Shown: piece after piece, positions 23,425 to 32,686 of the stretch
Layout of the letters: every line of letters begins with the position of its first letter
Numbering within the stretch: the first letter of the stretch is position 1
Assembly (NCBI RefSeq): GCF_030389495.1
Contig: NZ_CP127832.1
Span: 186,001-250,000, forward strand
Source: Ligilactobacillus cholophilus
GTDB lineage: Bacteria > Bacillota > Bacilli > Lactobacillales > Lactobacillaceae
Length of the DNA: 64,000 nt
Direction: 5' to 3'
The notes under the pieces: generated by a model
What the model was told of the DNA's origin: nothing
Databases searched by the model: none
The model's input: only the letters and a program-made list of their open reading frames with translations
Position numbers and translations under genes: made by a program

Positions 23425-23461
23425 AAATAAAGAGGTTGAGAGTAACTCAACCTCTTTATTT
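23425..23461. terminator. Bidirectional terminator between tsaE and the exonuclease gene
   Basis: A perfect 16-bp stem (23425-23440 with 23446-23461, loop AGTAA) is flanked by A- and T-rich runs. Its right arm overlaps the last two bases of the minus-strand exonuclease gene. Confidence 0.93.
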
Positions 23462-23993
23462 AAACTTCTCTAACATAAGGCTTAATTGCTTGTGCAACAA
23501 AATTTTCTACTTGGTTAAGGAGAATGTTTGCACAAGCTTCACAATCATCTAATGCATTATGATGATGATCTAATCGAATGTTTAATTTATCACAAATAGT
23601 ATTTAACTTATAATTTGTTAATCCTTTATAAAATGCACGACTAGTAGCTAAAGTATCAATTGATAGAAATTCAGGATTTGGAATTTGATAATGTGCTAAA
23701 GTTTTTTGTAAAACACTATTATCAAAACGAGCATTATGGGCAACAATAATTTTATTAGGTTCAAAAAAATCTTTAATATGTGGCCATAATTCATTAAACT
23801 TGGGCGCGTTTTTTACTCTTTCTGGTGTAATGCCATGTATTTGGATATTACGGTATGAAAATGCCATATCGGGATTGATTAATGAATAAAACTCATCTAC
23901 AATTTTATTTTCTTTTACTACGGTTAGTGCTAAGGAACAGGCACTATCTCTTTTGCCACTAGCAGTTTCAAAATCAATGGCTACAAAATTCAT
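23460..23993 (-). CDS. DnaQ-like 3'-5' exonuclease
   Basis: This 177-residue DEDDh exonuclease domain protein has Exo I FVAIDFETA (Asp/Glu), Exo II HNARFDNSVL and Exo III HNALDDCEAC. It resembles the proofreading domain of PolC/DnaQ but is free-standing; related stand-alone exonucleases act in repair or RNA turnover. The ATG at 23993 is selected because AAGGAG lies 7 nt upstream and the product starts directly with the exonuclease fold. The longer open frame 5' of it has no such support. Confidence 0.9.
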   Translation of the reverse strand: MNFVAIDFETASGKRDSACSLALTVVKENKIVDEFYSLINPDMAFSYRNIQIHGITPERVKNAPKFNELWPHIKDFFEPNKIIVAHNARFDNSVLQKTLAHYQIPNPEFLSIDTLATSRAFYKGLTNYKLNTICDKLNIRLDHHHNALDDCEACANILLNQVENFVAQAIKPYVREV

Positions 23994-24064
23994 AACTAAT
24001 CTCCTTACTAAAAACTTGCTTGCAACCATTGTATCATTTTGATGCAGAATTATCAGCATAAACA

Positions 24065-24073
24065 TGGTAAAAT
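24065..24073 (+). promoter_or_regulatory. Extended -10 promoter of murB
   Basis: TGG-TAAAAT at 24065-24073 lies 34 nt upstream of the chosen murB start. No clear -35 box is visible. Confidence 0.45.
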
Positions 24074-24107
24074 ATAAATGGACGTATAAAATTAAGGAAT
24101 GTTGAAA

Positions 24108-25013
24108 ATGAATTTTGAAAGATTACAAGTAAAAAAAGAACTTCAAGGAATTGAACTTTATTTTGATAAATCATTATCTAGTTATACTAATACATGTACT
24201 GGAGGACCAGCTGATATATTAGCTTTGCCTAAGTCAATTAAAGAGGTCCGTAAAGTAATAGAATGGACTAATCAAAAAAATGTTCCAATGACAGTATTAG
24301 GAAATGCTAGCAATTTAATTGTAAAAAATGGTGGTATTCGTGGATTAGTTATGATTTTAACTAATTTAGATGAGATTAAGGTTATTAAAAATCAAATTAT
24401 TGCACAATCTGGTGCACTTTTAATTGATGTTGCACAAATTGCTGGAGAACAAAGTTTATCTGGAATGGAACCACTTTCTGGAATTCCTGGAAGCGTTGGT
24501 GGAGCAGTATTTATGAATGCTGGTGCATATGGCGGTGAAATTTCTCAAGTTGTCAAAACAGTTGAAGTCATTACTCGTAAAGGTGAATTAAAGACATATC
24601 GTGGAAATGAATTGCGATTTGGATATCGTCATAGCAGATTACAAGATGAAGATGAGATTGTATTACAAGCAACATTCTCATTAAGTTATGGTAATCAAGA
24701 AGAAATTATGAATGATATGCGTGAGTATAGTTTCCTTCGTGCTTCAAAACAACCACTTGAATATCCATCATGTGGAAGTGTATTTAAGAGACCAGAAGGA
24801 CATTATACTGGAAAATTAATTCATGATGCAGGACTACAAGGATTTCAAATTGGTGGAGCTCAAGTATCTAAAAAGCATGCAGGATTTATTGTAAATGTTG
24901 ATCATGCAACAGCAACAGATTATATGAATGTAATTCATCATATTCAAAAAACAATTAAAGAACAATTTGATGTAGATTTAGAAACAGAAGTTCGAATAAT
25001 TGGTGAAGATTAA
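24108..25013 (+). CDS. murB: UDP-N-acetylenolpyruvoylglucosamine reductase
   Basis: This FAD enzyme reduces the enolpyruvyl group to make UDP-MurNAc for peptidoglycan. The 301-residue type II MurB carries NTCTGGPAD, the FAD loop [36 protein letters not shown] and the catalytic serine in [14 protein letters not shown] 24108 is preferred: AAGGA is 9 nt upstream of it but abuts the alternative ATG at 24099. Confidence 0.97.
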   Translation: MNFERLQVKKELQGIELYFDKSLSSYTNTCTGGPADILALPKSIKEVRKVIEWTNQKNVPMTVLGNASNLIVKNGGIRGLVMILTNLDEIKVIKNQIIAQSGALLIDVAQIAGEQSLSGMEPLSGIPGSVGGAVFMNAGAYGGEISQVVKTVEVITRKGELKTYRGNELRFGYRHSRLQDEDEIVLQATFSLSYGNQEEIMNDMREYSFLRASKQPLEYPSCGSVFKRPEGHYTGKLIHDAGLQGFQIGGAQVSKKHAGFIVNVDHATATDYMNVIHHIQKTIKEQFDVDLETEVRIIGED

Positions 25014-25050
25014 TAAATAGGAGGTCAATTGACCTCCTATTTATTTTATT
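25012..25050. terminator. Bidirectional terminator after murB (perfect palindrome)
   Basis: Bases 25012-25045 form a perfect 34-bp palindrome (17 bp each arm, centre AATT), rich in G/C near its middle and ending in T runs on both strands. It serves murB (+) and the DUF1361 gene (-). Confidence 0.9.
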
Positions 25051-25070
25051 TAAATATAATACTATTATTT

Positions 25071-25748
25071 TTAAAGATTATGGTTTTTTTCCTCATAATT
25101 AATTGCAGAACGGTAAACGTTCATTGCAAGCCATATTGAAAGTTGTAAGATAGTAATCATTACAACAAAAGTAAGCATACGAGCATTCCACATTTGGATT
25201 AATTCATTTATAACTCCATTGGGATCGATAAATAAATAAACCGTATGTAGACGTAAGAAACGTCCAACATAAACGCCAACTGATGAAGTAATTGTTAAAA
25301 TAACTGTAACTAAGACTTTAAAAAAGGGTTTAGTTAAATGTAAACGATTGGCAAATACATCAGAGACATGTGATAAGCTCCAAATTCCAAATAAACTGCT
25401 TATCAAAGCGCTAAAAACTAAGTTTCCAAAATGCCACCAATTTTTTAGACTAAAAACCATTAATCCAGTTGCCGAATCGTACGGATTAATTTTGGCTAAA
25501 TGAAATAGATCAGTAAGGACATATGGAGCATTTGGATAAAATAGCATCCATAAGATAAACATAATGATAAATCCCCATTTTGTTTGATGAACATTTATAT
25601 GCATAGCTATTTCAATTGGAATATATGCTAGGAAAGTATTTAATAATAAAAAGCCAAATACAGCATGATTAGAAGCAATAGTACAGGCGATATAAAGCAT
25701 GTAAATTAAAAATAATAGTCGCACAATCCAACGTGTCTTCTTTTCCAT
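25071..25748 (-). CDS. DUF1361 family membrane protein
   Basis: The 225-residue protein has about six hydrophobic helices and the family-typical segment FYPNAPYVLTDLFHL near residues 70-85. DUF1361 proteins are found across Firmicutes and cyanobacteria without a known function. AGGTGAT precedes the ATG. It is a single gene with a terminator shared with murB; nothing in the neighbourhood specifies its role. Confidence 0.85.
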   Translation of the reverse strand: MEKKTRWIVRLLFLIYMLYIACTIASNHAVFGFLLLNTFLAYIPIEIAMHINVHQTKWGFIIMFILWMLFYPNAPYVLTDLFHLAKINPYDSATGLMVFSLKNWWHFGNLVFSALISSLFGIWSLSHVSDVFANRLHLTKPFFKVLVTVILTITSSVGVYVGRFLRLHTVYLFIDPNGVINELIQMWNARMLTFVVMITILQLSIWLAMNVYRSAINYEEKNHNL

Positions 25749-25891
25749 TTAAATCACCTAGTTATATTCACTTTATTATAATATTCTTATTGTAACAATT
25801 TTATCCTATGAATGCGAAGAATTGTAAAATATTTATCAAGAGTTAATGAATAAGAAAAAATATTAAAAAATAATACTTGAGTCATTTTTCA

Positions 25892-25900
25892 TGATAAAAT
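25892..25900 (+). promoter_or_regulatory. Extended -10 promoter of cdaA
   Basis: TGA-TAAAAT at 25892-25900 lies 30 nt before the cdaA start. TTGAGT lies upstream but only 12 nt from the -10, so the extended -10 is the more likely functional element. Confidence 0.5.
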
Positions 25901-25930
25901 ATCTATATATGTTGAATTTAGGAGGATTTC

Positions 25931-26806
25931 ATGGAGTTTTTAAGTAATATTTTTACTTGGCAACATTTTATCAATTTATTAGATATTTGTGTTGTTTGGT
26001 TTGCAATTTATAAGTTAATGATGCTTCTACGTGGCACTAAAGCAGTTCAACTTTTTAAAGGTGTCATTGTAATTATAATTATTAAGTTAATAAGTTGGTA
26101 CCTTGGATTAAGAACTGTATCGTGGATTACAGATCAAATAATTAACTGGGGAATTATTGCATGTATTGTTATTTTTCAACCGGAGATTAGACGTGGTTTG
26201 GAACATCTTGGGCGTGGTTCGCTGTTCTTTAATAATAATAAAAAGCAAAATGAAACACAGGAAAAGATGATTTTGGCATTAGATAAGGCAATTCAATATA
26301 TGTCGAAACGTAGAATAGGTGCACTAATTACGTTAGAAATGAATACAGGATTAGAAGATTATATTGAAACCGGAATTCCATTGGATGCAGATGTGAGTGG
26401 GGAATTATTAATTAACATTTTTATTCCTAATACCCCATTGCATGATGGCGCAGTGATTATTAAAGATAATCGAATTGCTGTTGCTGCAGCATATTTACCA
26501 TTATCTGAAAGTAATTTAATTCCTAAAGAACTAGGAACTAGACATAGAGCAGCAGTAGGGATTAGTGAAGTAACAGATGCATTAACAATTGTTGTTTCAG
26601 AAGAAACTGGATCAGTTACGATAACTAAAAATAATGAATTAATTCGTAATCTAACTCGACAAGATTATCTAAAACTATTGAGAAATGAATTAATTCCGAC
26701 TGAAGAAAGTGCAAAGAAAAATGCTTTTGTACGTTTTTTAGAAAGAGTAAAACAAAAACGACAAAAAAAGAATAGTCATGCACGAAAAGGAGGAAGGAAA
26801 CATTGA
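25931..26806 (+). CDS. cdaA: Diadenylate cyclase CdaA
   Basis: CdaA makes the second messenger c-di-AMP from two ATP and is the main cyclase in most Firmicutes. The 291-residue protein has three N-terminal membrane helices (about 10-33, 38-58, 68-85) and a DAC domain with the catalytic motifs DGA (172-174) and RHR (204-206). TTAGGAGG precedes the ATG. The stop overlaps the cdaR start by 4 nt. Together with cdaR and glmM it forms the conserved c-di-AMP/wall-precursor module, here split by a surface-protein gene. Confidence 0.97.
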   Translation: MEFLSNIFTWQHFINLLDICVVWFAIYKLMMLLRGTKAVQLFKGVIVIIIIKLISWYLGLRTVSWITDQIINWGIIACIVIFQPEIRRGLEHLGRGSLFFNNNKKQNETQEKMILALDKAIQYMSKRRIGALITLEMNTGLEDYIETGIPLDADVSGELLINIFIPNTPLHDGAVIIKDNRIAVAAAYLPLSESNLIPKELGTRHRAAVGISEVTDALTIVVSEETGSVTITKNNELIRNLTRQDYLKLLRNELIPTEESAKKNAFVRFLERVKQKRQKKNSHARKGGRKH

Positions 26807-27903
26807 AAGTAAATAATGTTTTTAATACTAAATTTGTATATGCAATTACCTCCTTACTTATTGCCGTTTGTTTGTTTGGATATGTAACTACTGATACAGG
26901 AATTAACACAAATAATAATGACAAATCAGCATTAATGTCACAAAAATCAGTTACTATGACAGCTCCATTGAAAATTAATGTTAGTTCAAAGTATTTTGTT
27001 GAAGGATATCCTGAAAATGTAAAGGTTAAAGTGAATGGACCATCTGCTTTGGTTCAAACAGTACAAAATACTCAAAATTTTGAAGTATATGCTAATTTAA
27101 AAGGATTAAAACCAGGTAAGCATAAAGTAAAACTAAAGGTGTCTGGTATAAATCGTGAATTAACTGTAAATGTTGAACCAGAAACAATTAATGTAAAAAT
27201 TAGTAAACGTGAGACAAAAACAATGCCTGTTCAAGTAAGATTTGATTCTACTTTAATTGGTGATGATTATGCTGCGGGAATTCCAAGTAGTAATTACAGT
27301 AAGGTAAAAGTTACAGGAGCAAAAAGTACTGTAAAAAAGGTATCTAATGTTGTTGCAGATGTTTCTCTTCCAGAAGGTGTTGAGCATTCTGTATCTCAAA
27401 ATGTTACTTTACAAGCATTAGATTCAAACGGAAAACCTCTTAATGTCGTGATTGAACCTTCTACAGTTAAAGCAACAGTACCAATTTATGCGGCTACAAC
27501 TTCAAAGAAGGTAAGTGTTCATTTAATAGAAAGTGGAAGTGAGGTAAATGGTAAAAGTTATAGTTTATCAACAGATACAAAGACAGTAACTGTTACAGGA
27601 ACAAAGCAAGCATTAAGTAGATTGAAAACACTTAATGTAGCAGTCCCAATTGATGACGTTACCTCAACAACAACTAAGACCGTTCCAATTGATGTAAACC
27701 AAAATGGAGTAATTTCCGTAAATCCAAGTACTATTACAGTACAAATTTTAGTTGATAATAGTACTAATTCAGATTCAACAAGTAAAGACCAAGATGAATC
27801 TAGTTCAATTCAGAATACTTCAACAACTGAAAAGCAAAATAATGAGAATTCAAATTCTCAAAGTGCTTCGTCACAATCTTTGATACAAAGTTCAAGCAAA
27901 TAA
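26803..27903 (+). CDS. cdaR: CdaA regulatory protein CdaR (YbbR domains)
   Basis: CdaR binds CdaA in the membrane and tunes c-di-AMP synthesis. The 366-residue protein has an N-terminal membrane anchor (about residues 8-28) and an extracellular region of consecutive YbbR beta-domains to about residue 315. It ends in a Ser/Thr/Asn/Gln-rich low-complexity tail. The start is TTG at 26803, with AAAGGAGGAAGG upstream and overlapping cdaA. In relatives glmM follows immediately; here a terminator and a surface-protein gene intervene. Confidence 0.95.
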   Translation: MKVNNVFNTKFVYAITSLLIAVCLFGYVTTDTGINTNNNDKSALMSQKSVTMTAPLKINVSSKYFVEGYPENVKVKVNGPSALVQTVQNTQNFEVYANLKGLKPGKHKVKLKVSGINRELTVNVEPETINVKISKRETKTMPVQVRFDSTLIGDDYAAGIPSSNYSKVKVTGAKSTVKKVSNVVADVSLPEGVEHSVSQNVTLQALDSNGKPLNVVIEPSTVKATVPIYAATTSKKVSVHLIESGSEVNGKSYSLSTDTKTVTVTGTKQALSRLKTLNVAVPIDDVTSTTTKTVPIDVNQNGVISVNPSTITVQILVDNSTNSDSTSKDQDESSSIQNTSTTEKQNNENSNSQSASSQSLIQSSSK

Positions 27904-27932
27904 AAAGATGTGTATTTAATACACATCTTTTT
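27902..27932 (+). terminator. Terminator of cdaA-cdaR
   Basis: A perfect 13-bp stem (27902-27914 with 27920-27932, loop TTTAA) whose 3' arm ends in a T-run. Confidence 0.92.
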
Positions 27933-28086
27933 ATTTTAATTGGGCAATTTGTTTTATTTATTTTAAATTTTTACTTTAACAATTGATTTTATATAATATC
28001 GTGATAGATTTAATTACATGATTATTTGTACAATATAAGAATATATAATTTTAATTTTTAGAAAGCACTTTAAAAGGTAGTTATAT

Positions 28087-29139
28087 ATGAAAAAAATAAT
28101 CTTAACTTTTTTGACGTCAGTATCTATTTTATGCGGACTAAAAAGTTTAGCGTTTGGAGATGATGTTTCTTCGATGACATCTAGCTCAAGCCAACAATCG
28201 CAAACTGTGGAAATAAGTAGTGAAGAAAATGTTGATGATTACTTTTTAAATCATGGGCATCATACTCACCCAGAAGTTCAAACTGAAACATATACTGAAA
28301 CAATCAATTACTATTTAGTTGGAACAAATAAAAAAATTGCTCCATCAACTGTTAAAGAAATCACTTTTAAAAGAGAAGGATATCGACAAGTTCCTTCTCA
28401 AGAAATAGTTTGGTTAGAATGGGATCATGATTCAGAAAGTTTTGAATCAATTGTTTCGCCAACTATTAAAGGTTATACTACTAATACTTATTGCACTCCT
28501 CAAATTACAATTGTTCCAGGACAAGGTAGTCAACGTAATTATGAATATAATATTTATTATACGCCTGAAAGTAACGGTGAAATTAATGGTTCTTCAGGGT
28601 CAATCCAAAGTTCTAGTTCATCAAAAATGTCTAGTTCAAGTTTAATAAAAAATAATGATAATAAATTAACGGCTAAAAAAAATGTGCAAAAAGAAAAAAA
28701 GATTTCATCATATTCTGAAAAGAATCAGTTATCGGGTGAAATGAATAGTAGAAAATTGCAAACTAATAAGGCAAAAAATAAGAGAATTCAATCTGTTCAA
28801 AATAGTTCTGAAAAGCAGAAATCAAATATTAAACAATCTGCAAAAAATAATTCTTATAACTCTAATTTTGTGAATTCTAAAAGTAAAAATAATATTAAAA
28901 TTCAAAATAGATCTGTTAATACAAATAGTAAATCACAACAATCAAGTAGTTCAATTGCTTCCAATAATAAACATGTGATGAAAAATAGCTTAAAAAATTT
29001 ACGTCAAAAAAATAGTAAAATAGAAAATAAATTTAATTTAATTACAGACATAGAAAAGAAACCAATTTTAATGATTAGTGGGCTAGTTGCTACTATAGCA
29101 ATTGTTTTCGAATTATTTGATCAACGTAAAAGTAAATAA
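28087..29139 (+). CDS. Secreted/membrane-anchored Ser-Asn-Lys-rich protein with one Mub-B2-like domain
   Basis: The protein has 350 residues. It begins with a signal peptide (residues 1-25) and a Ser-rich spacer. Residues about 65-155 resemble one Mub-B2/MucBP repeat of lactobacillus adhesins, with TETINYYLVGTNK, SPTIKGYTTN and a closing YEYNIYYTP strand. A long Ser/Asn/Lys/Gln low-complexity stalk follows (about 160-325). A hydrophobic C-terminal helix is followed by DQRKSK. No LPxTG motif precedes that helix, so sortase anchoring is not evident and it may be held by the membrane helix. It interrupts the usual cdaR-glmM linkage and probably has its own promoter. Confidence 0.75.
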   Translation: MKKIILTFLTSVSILCGLKSLAFGDDVSSMTSSSSQQSQTVEISSEENVDDYFLNHGHHTHPEVQTETYTETINYYLVGTNKKIAPSTVKEITFKREGYRQVPSQEIVWLEWDHDSESFESIVSPTIKGYTTNTYCTPQITIVPGQGSQRNYEYNIYYTPESNGEINGSSGSIQSSSSSKMSSSSLIKNNDNKLTAKKNVQKEKKISSYSEKNQLSGEMNSRKLQTNKAKNKRIQSVQNSSEKQKSNIKQSAKNNSYNSNFVNSKSKNNIKIQNRSVNTNSKSQQSSSSIASNNKHVMKNSLKNLRQKNSKIENKFNLITDIEKKPILMISGLVATIAIVFELFDQRKSK

Positions 29140-29273
29140 TTCATATAGACATAAAAGTTTATGTTAAAATTAATTAATGTGAGTTTCATTTATTTAAGAA
29201 TTTAAAAAAAATCTTTATAAATATTCGAAAATGTTATAATTAAACTAGTTAAATTATGAAATGAGGATATAAA

Positions 29274-30626
29274 ATGAAATATTTTGGTACGGACGGTGTT
29301 AGAGGTATTGCAAATGCCTCTCTAAGTCCAGAATTAGCTTTCAAATTAGGACGTTGTGGAGGATATGTACTAACACAACATGCTACAAATAAGGAACGTG
29401 CTCCACGTGTTTTAGTTGCTCGTGATACACGGATTTCAGGACAAATGTTGGAAAGTGCATTAATAGCAGGACTATTATCTGTTGGTATTGAAGTTTTTGA
29501 TTTAGGAGTAGTTACTACACCTGGAGTCGCTTATTTGGTTCGTTTACAAGATGCAGATGCAGGTGTTATGATTTCGGCCTCACATAATCCTGTACAAGAT
29601 AATGGAATTAAATTCTTCGGTGGAGATGGATATAAATTATCTGATGAAAAGGAAGAAGAAATTGAAGAATTACTAGAAAAAGAAAAAGATACGCTTCCAC
29701 GTCCTTCTGCAGAAGGCTTAGGAACAATGAGTGATTTTAAAGAGGGAACTCTAAAATATACTCAATTTTTAGAACAAACTATTCCAGATGATTTATCAGG
29801 CATGCATATCTGCGTTGATGGTGCTAATGGTGCAACTAGTGCATTAGTTTCAAGATTATTCGCTGATTTAGGTGCAGATTTTGAGACAATGGCAACAAAT
29901 CCAGATGGACTAAATATTAATAAAAATGTAGGATCAACGCATCCTGAAGCATTAGCTAAATTCGTAGTAGAACAAGGCGCACAAGTTGGTGTTGCATTTG
30001 ATGGTGACGGGGATCGTTGTATTGCAGTTGATGAACAAGGAAATATCGTCGATGGTGATAAGATAATGTATATTTGTGGTAAATATATGAATGAACGTGG
30101 ACGATTAAAGAAAGATACAATTGTTACAACTGTCATGAGTAATCTTGGAATGTATAAAGCAATGGAAAAGGCTGGCTTGAAGTCTGTTAAGACAAAGGTC
30201 GGTGACCGTTATGTTGTAGAAGCAATGCGTAAAGATGGTTATAACCTTGGTGGTGAACAATCTGGTCACGTTGTATTTTTAGATTTTAATACTACTGGCG
30301 ATGGTATGTTAACTGCATTGCAATTATTAAATGTAATGAAACAAACTGGTAAAAAATTATCAGAATTAGCTGCTGAGGTGAAAACATATCCACAAGAATT
30401 AGTTAATGTGCGAGTAACAGATAAGAAAGCAGCATTAAATAATGAAGCAGTGAAAAAGGTTATTGCTGATGTAGAAGCTAAAATGGATGGTGAAGGTCGA
30501 GTTTTAGTTCGACCAAGTGGTACAGAGGATTTATTGCGGATAATGTGTGAAGCAGCTACTCCAGAATTAGTACATGATTATGTAATGGAAATTGCTGATG
30601 TAGTAAAACAACAAATGGGTGTTTAA
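29274..30626 (+). CDS. glmM: Phosphoglucosamine mutase
   Basis: This converts GlcN-6-P to GlcN-1-P for UDP-GlcNAc synthesis. The 450-residue protein has the phosphoserine loop ISASHNP (catalytic Ser103), the metal loop DGDGDR and the phosphate-binding loop [19 protein letters not shown] precedes the ATG. A -10-like TATAAT is at about 29235-29240, consistent with a separate promoter. GlmM activity is restrained by CdaA contact in some Firmicutes; the CdaA gene lies 3 kb upstream. Confidence 0.97.
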   Translation: MKYFGTDGVRGIANASLSPELAFKLGRCGGYVLTQHATNKERAPRVLVARDTRISGQMLESALIAGLLSVGIEVFDLGVVTTPGVAYLVRLQDADAGVMISASHNPVQDNGIKFFGGDGYKLSDEKEEEIEELLEKEKDTLPRPSAEGLGTMSDFKEGTLKYTQFLEQTIPDDLSGMHICVDGANGATSALVSRLFADLGADFETMATNPDGLNINKNVGSTHPEALAKFVVEQGAQVGVAFDGDGDRCIAVDEQGNIVDGDKIMYICGKYMNERGRLKKDTIVTTVMSNLGMYKAMEKAGLKSVKTKVGDRYVVEAMRKDGYNLGGEQSGHVVFLDFNTTGDGMLTALQLLNVMKQTGKKLSELAAEVKTYPQELVNVRVTDKKAALNNEAVKKVIADVEAKMDGEGRVLVRPSGTEDLLRIMCEAATPELVHDYVMEIADVVKQQMGV

Positions 30627-30627
30627 T

Positions 30628-30666
30628 AAAAAAGTGGTTATGATATAAAATCATAACCACTTTTTT
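30628..30666 (+). terminator. Terminator of glmM
   Basis: A 16-bp stem (30628-30643 with 30651-30666, loop TATAAAA) ending in six T residues. Confidence 0.93.
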
Positions 30667-30671
30667 ATTTC

Positions 30672-30695
30672 AATTGGTATAGGACTATACCAATT
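30672..30695. promoter_or_regulatory. NagR/DasR-like operator upstream of the glmS promoter
   Basis: Perfect inverted repeat AATTGGTATA-GGAC-TATACCAATT, ending 15 nt before the -35 box. The half-site ATTGGTATA matches the left half of the dre sites bound by GntR-type NagR/DasR regulators of amino-sugar genes. A related sequence lies downstream at 30770-30786. Confidence 0.65.
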
Positions 30696-30710
30696 ATAAG
30701 AAACAAAAAT

Positions 30711-30739
30711 TTGACATTAATATAAAAAGTGTATATATT
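30711..30739 (+). promoter_or_regulatory. glmS promoter
   Basis: A consensus -35 TTGACA (30711-30716) and -10 TATATT (30734-30739) are spaced 17 nt apart. The leader of about 88 nt holds the second operator-like sequence but no glmS ribozyme. Confidence 0.85.
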
Positions 30740-30769
30740 AATAATTGCAATGGATAATTGATGATTTAT

Positions 30770-30786
30770 TAATCTATACCAATTAT
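30770..30786. promoter_or_regulatory. Second NagR-like site in the glmS leader
   Basis: On the minus strand this reads ATAATTGGTATAGATTA. It shares the ATTGGTATA core with the upstream operator and resembles the Bacillus NagR site, which begins ATTGGTATAGAT. It lies about 25-40 nt after the predicted transcription start, a position suited to a roadblock or DNA loop with the upstream site. Confidence 0.55.
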
Positions 30787-30833
30787 CGTATTTTATAATT
30801 GATAAATCTAAAATCAGAAAGAAGTTTCTAATT

Positions 30834-32651
30834 ATGTGTGGAATTGTCGGAGAAGTTGGAAATGATAATGCAGTTGAATTATTAATTCATGGATTAAAAA
30901 AATTAGAATATCGTGGATATGATTCAGCAGGAATTTATGTAAATGATGAAAAAGGCAATGATTACCTAATTAAAACTAAGGGAAGAATTGCGGAATTAGA
31001 AAAGAAAATTACAGATGATGTACATGGAAAGATTGGAATTGCACATACTAGATGGGCAACTCATGGAATTCCAAGTGCTGCAAATGCACACCCACATGTA
31101 TCAGAAGATGGACGTTTTTACATGGTACATAATGGTGTAATTACAAACTTCAAAGAATTAAAAAATGAATATTTAAGTGATGTACATTTTGAAAGTGAAA
31201 CAGATTCTGAAGTTGTAGTTCAATTAGTAGGCAAGTTTGCAAGTGAAGGATTATCTGCTTTAGAAGCATTTAAAAAAGCAATTAGTTTATTAGGAGAAGG
31301 GGCATCATATGCACTCTTAATGATTGATCGTGAAAATCCAGAGACATTGTATGTTGCTAAAAAGAAATCACCATTATTAATCGGGGTATGTGATGGATTT
31401 AATGTTGTTTGTTCAGATGCAATGGCAATGTTGAATGTAACTCATGATTTTATTGAATTACACGATGGTGAAATTGTAGAGTTAACAGAAAATCAAATTA
31501 AAATCCAAGATAAAGACGGTAATCCAGTAGAACGTAAACCATTTCATGTTAGTCAAGATGCCAGTGCTTCAGAAAAAGGCGCATATGAACATTTTATGTT
31601 AAAAGAAATTGACGAACAACCTGCAGTAATGCGTAAATTAGTTCAAGAATATGTAAATGAAAATGGAAAAGTTGAAATTGATGAAAAATTAATTAAGACA
31701 ATTGAAGAATCTGATCGTATTTATGTTGTTGCAGCTGGTACAAGTTATCATGCAGGTTTAGTTGGACATGAATTAATTGAAAAATTTGCAGGAATACCAA
31801 CTGAAGTACATGTTGCTTCTGAATTTGCTTATAATCGACCACTATTATCGAAGAAACCATTCTTTATTTTCTTAACACAAAGTGGAGAAACTGCTGATAG
31901 TCGTCAAGTATTAAATCAGGTAAATGAATTAGGTTATCCAAGTTTAACAATTACAAATGTTCCAAATTCAACATTGTCACGTGAAGCAACATTTACTTTA
32001 TTATTGTATGCAGGTCCTGAAATTGCTGTTGCATCAACTAAGGCATATACAGCTCAAATTGCGGTTGAAGCATTATTAGCAAAAGCAATCGGTGACGATT
32101 TAGGTTTTGAAGATTCAAAAGCATTTGATATTCGTCAAGAGTTATCTACTGTAGCAAATGGAATGCAAACATTAGTTGATGAAAAAGAAAAAATTGAAGC
32201 TTTGGCACAAAAATATCTTGCTAAAGCACATAATGCATTTTATATTGGACGTGCAATTGATTATGATACAGCAATTGAAGCTGCTTTGAAATTAAAAGAA
32301 GTATCATATATACAAACTGAAGGATTTGCAGCTGGTGAATTAAAACACGGTACGATTGCTTTGATTGAAGAGGGAACACCAGTTATCTCAATTATAACTG
32401 ATCAAACAATTGCTGCTCATACACGTAGCAATGAAGAAGAAGTTGTTGCAAGAGGTGCTAATTTAATTTCAATTGTATCTGAAAAATTAGCTACAAAGAA
32501 AGATCAAATTGTTTTACCAACGGTACATCCGTTATTGACATCTTTAGTTGCAATAATACCTGCTCAATTACTTGCATATTATGCGAGTGAGCAAAGAGGA
32601 TATGATGTTGATAAGCCACGTAACTTGGCTAAAAGTGTAACAGTAGAATAG
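30834..32651 (+). CDS. glmS: Glutamine-fructose-6-phosphate aminotransferase (isomerizing)
   Basis: GlmS makes GlcN-6-P from fructose-6-P and glutamine, the entry step to wall amino sugars. The 605-residue protein has the N-terminal nucleophile Cys2 (MCGIVG), the glutaminase loop RWATHG, two SIS sugar-binding domains (SGETADS; STKAYTAQ) and the C-terminal DKPRNLAKSVTVE. Its Shine-Dalgarno (AGAAAGAAG) is weak. The promoter is flanked by NagR-like sites, and GlmR/YvcK encoded at 5.8 kb is a candidate activator of the enzyme. Confidence 0.98.
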   Translation: MCGIVGEVGNDNAVELLIHGLKKLEYRGYDSAGIYVNDEKGNDYLIKTKGRIAELEKKITDDVHGKIGIAHTRWATHGIPSAANAHPHVSEDGRFYMVHNGVITNFKELKNEYLSDVHFESETDSEVVVQLVGKFASEGLSALEAFKKAISLLGEGASYALLMIDRENPETLYVAKKKSPLLIGVCDGFNVVCSDAMAMLNVTHDFIELHDGEIVELTENQIKIQDKDGNPVERKPFHVSQDASASEKGAYEHFMLKEIDEQPAVMRKLVQEYVNENGKVEIDEKLIKTIEESDRIYVVAAGTSYHAGLVGHELIEKFAGIPTEVHVASEFAYNRPLLSKKPFFIFLTQSGETADSRQVLNQVNELGYPSLTITNVPNSTLSREATFTLLLYAGPEIAVASTKAYTAQIAVEALLAKAIGDDLGFEDSKAFDIRQELSTVANGMQTLVDEKEKIEALAQKYLAKAHNAFYIGRAIDYDTAIEAALKLKEVSYIQTEGFAAGELKHGTIALIEEGTPVISIITDQTIAAHTRSNEEEVVARGANLISIVSEKLATKKDQIVLPTVHPLLTSLVAIIPAQLLAYYASEQRGYDVDKPRNLAKSVTVE

Positions 32652-32652
32652 T

Positions 32653-32686
32653 AAATAAGGATCGCATTTATGCGATCCTTATTTTT
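32653..32686. terminator. Bidirectional terminator after glmS
   Basis: A perfect 14-bp stem (32653-32666 with 32671-32684, loop TTTA) with T-runs on the plus strand and A-runs upstream. It sits between glmS and the converging small membrane protein gene. Confidence 0.9.

Noticed and set aside
27780-29030. Repeat-rich DNA in cdaR and the following gene as a possible repeat array or CRISPR
   Set aside because: The repetition is low-complexity Ser/Asn/Lys coding sequence with no regular repeat-spacer unit.
30696-30833. Possible glmS ribozyme in the glmS leader
   Set aside because: The leader after the promoter is under 100 nt and very AT-rich, and I cannot find the conserved ribozyme core; operator-like repeats explain the visible structure better.
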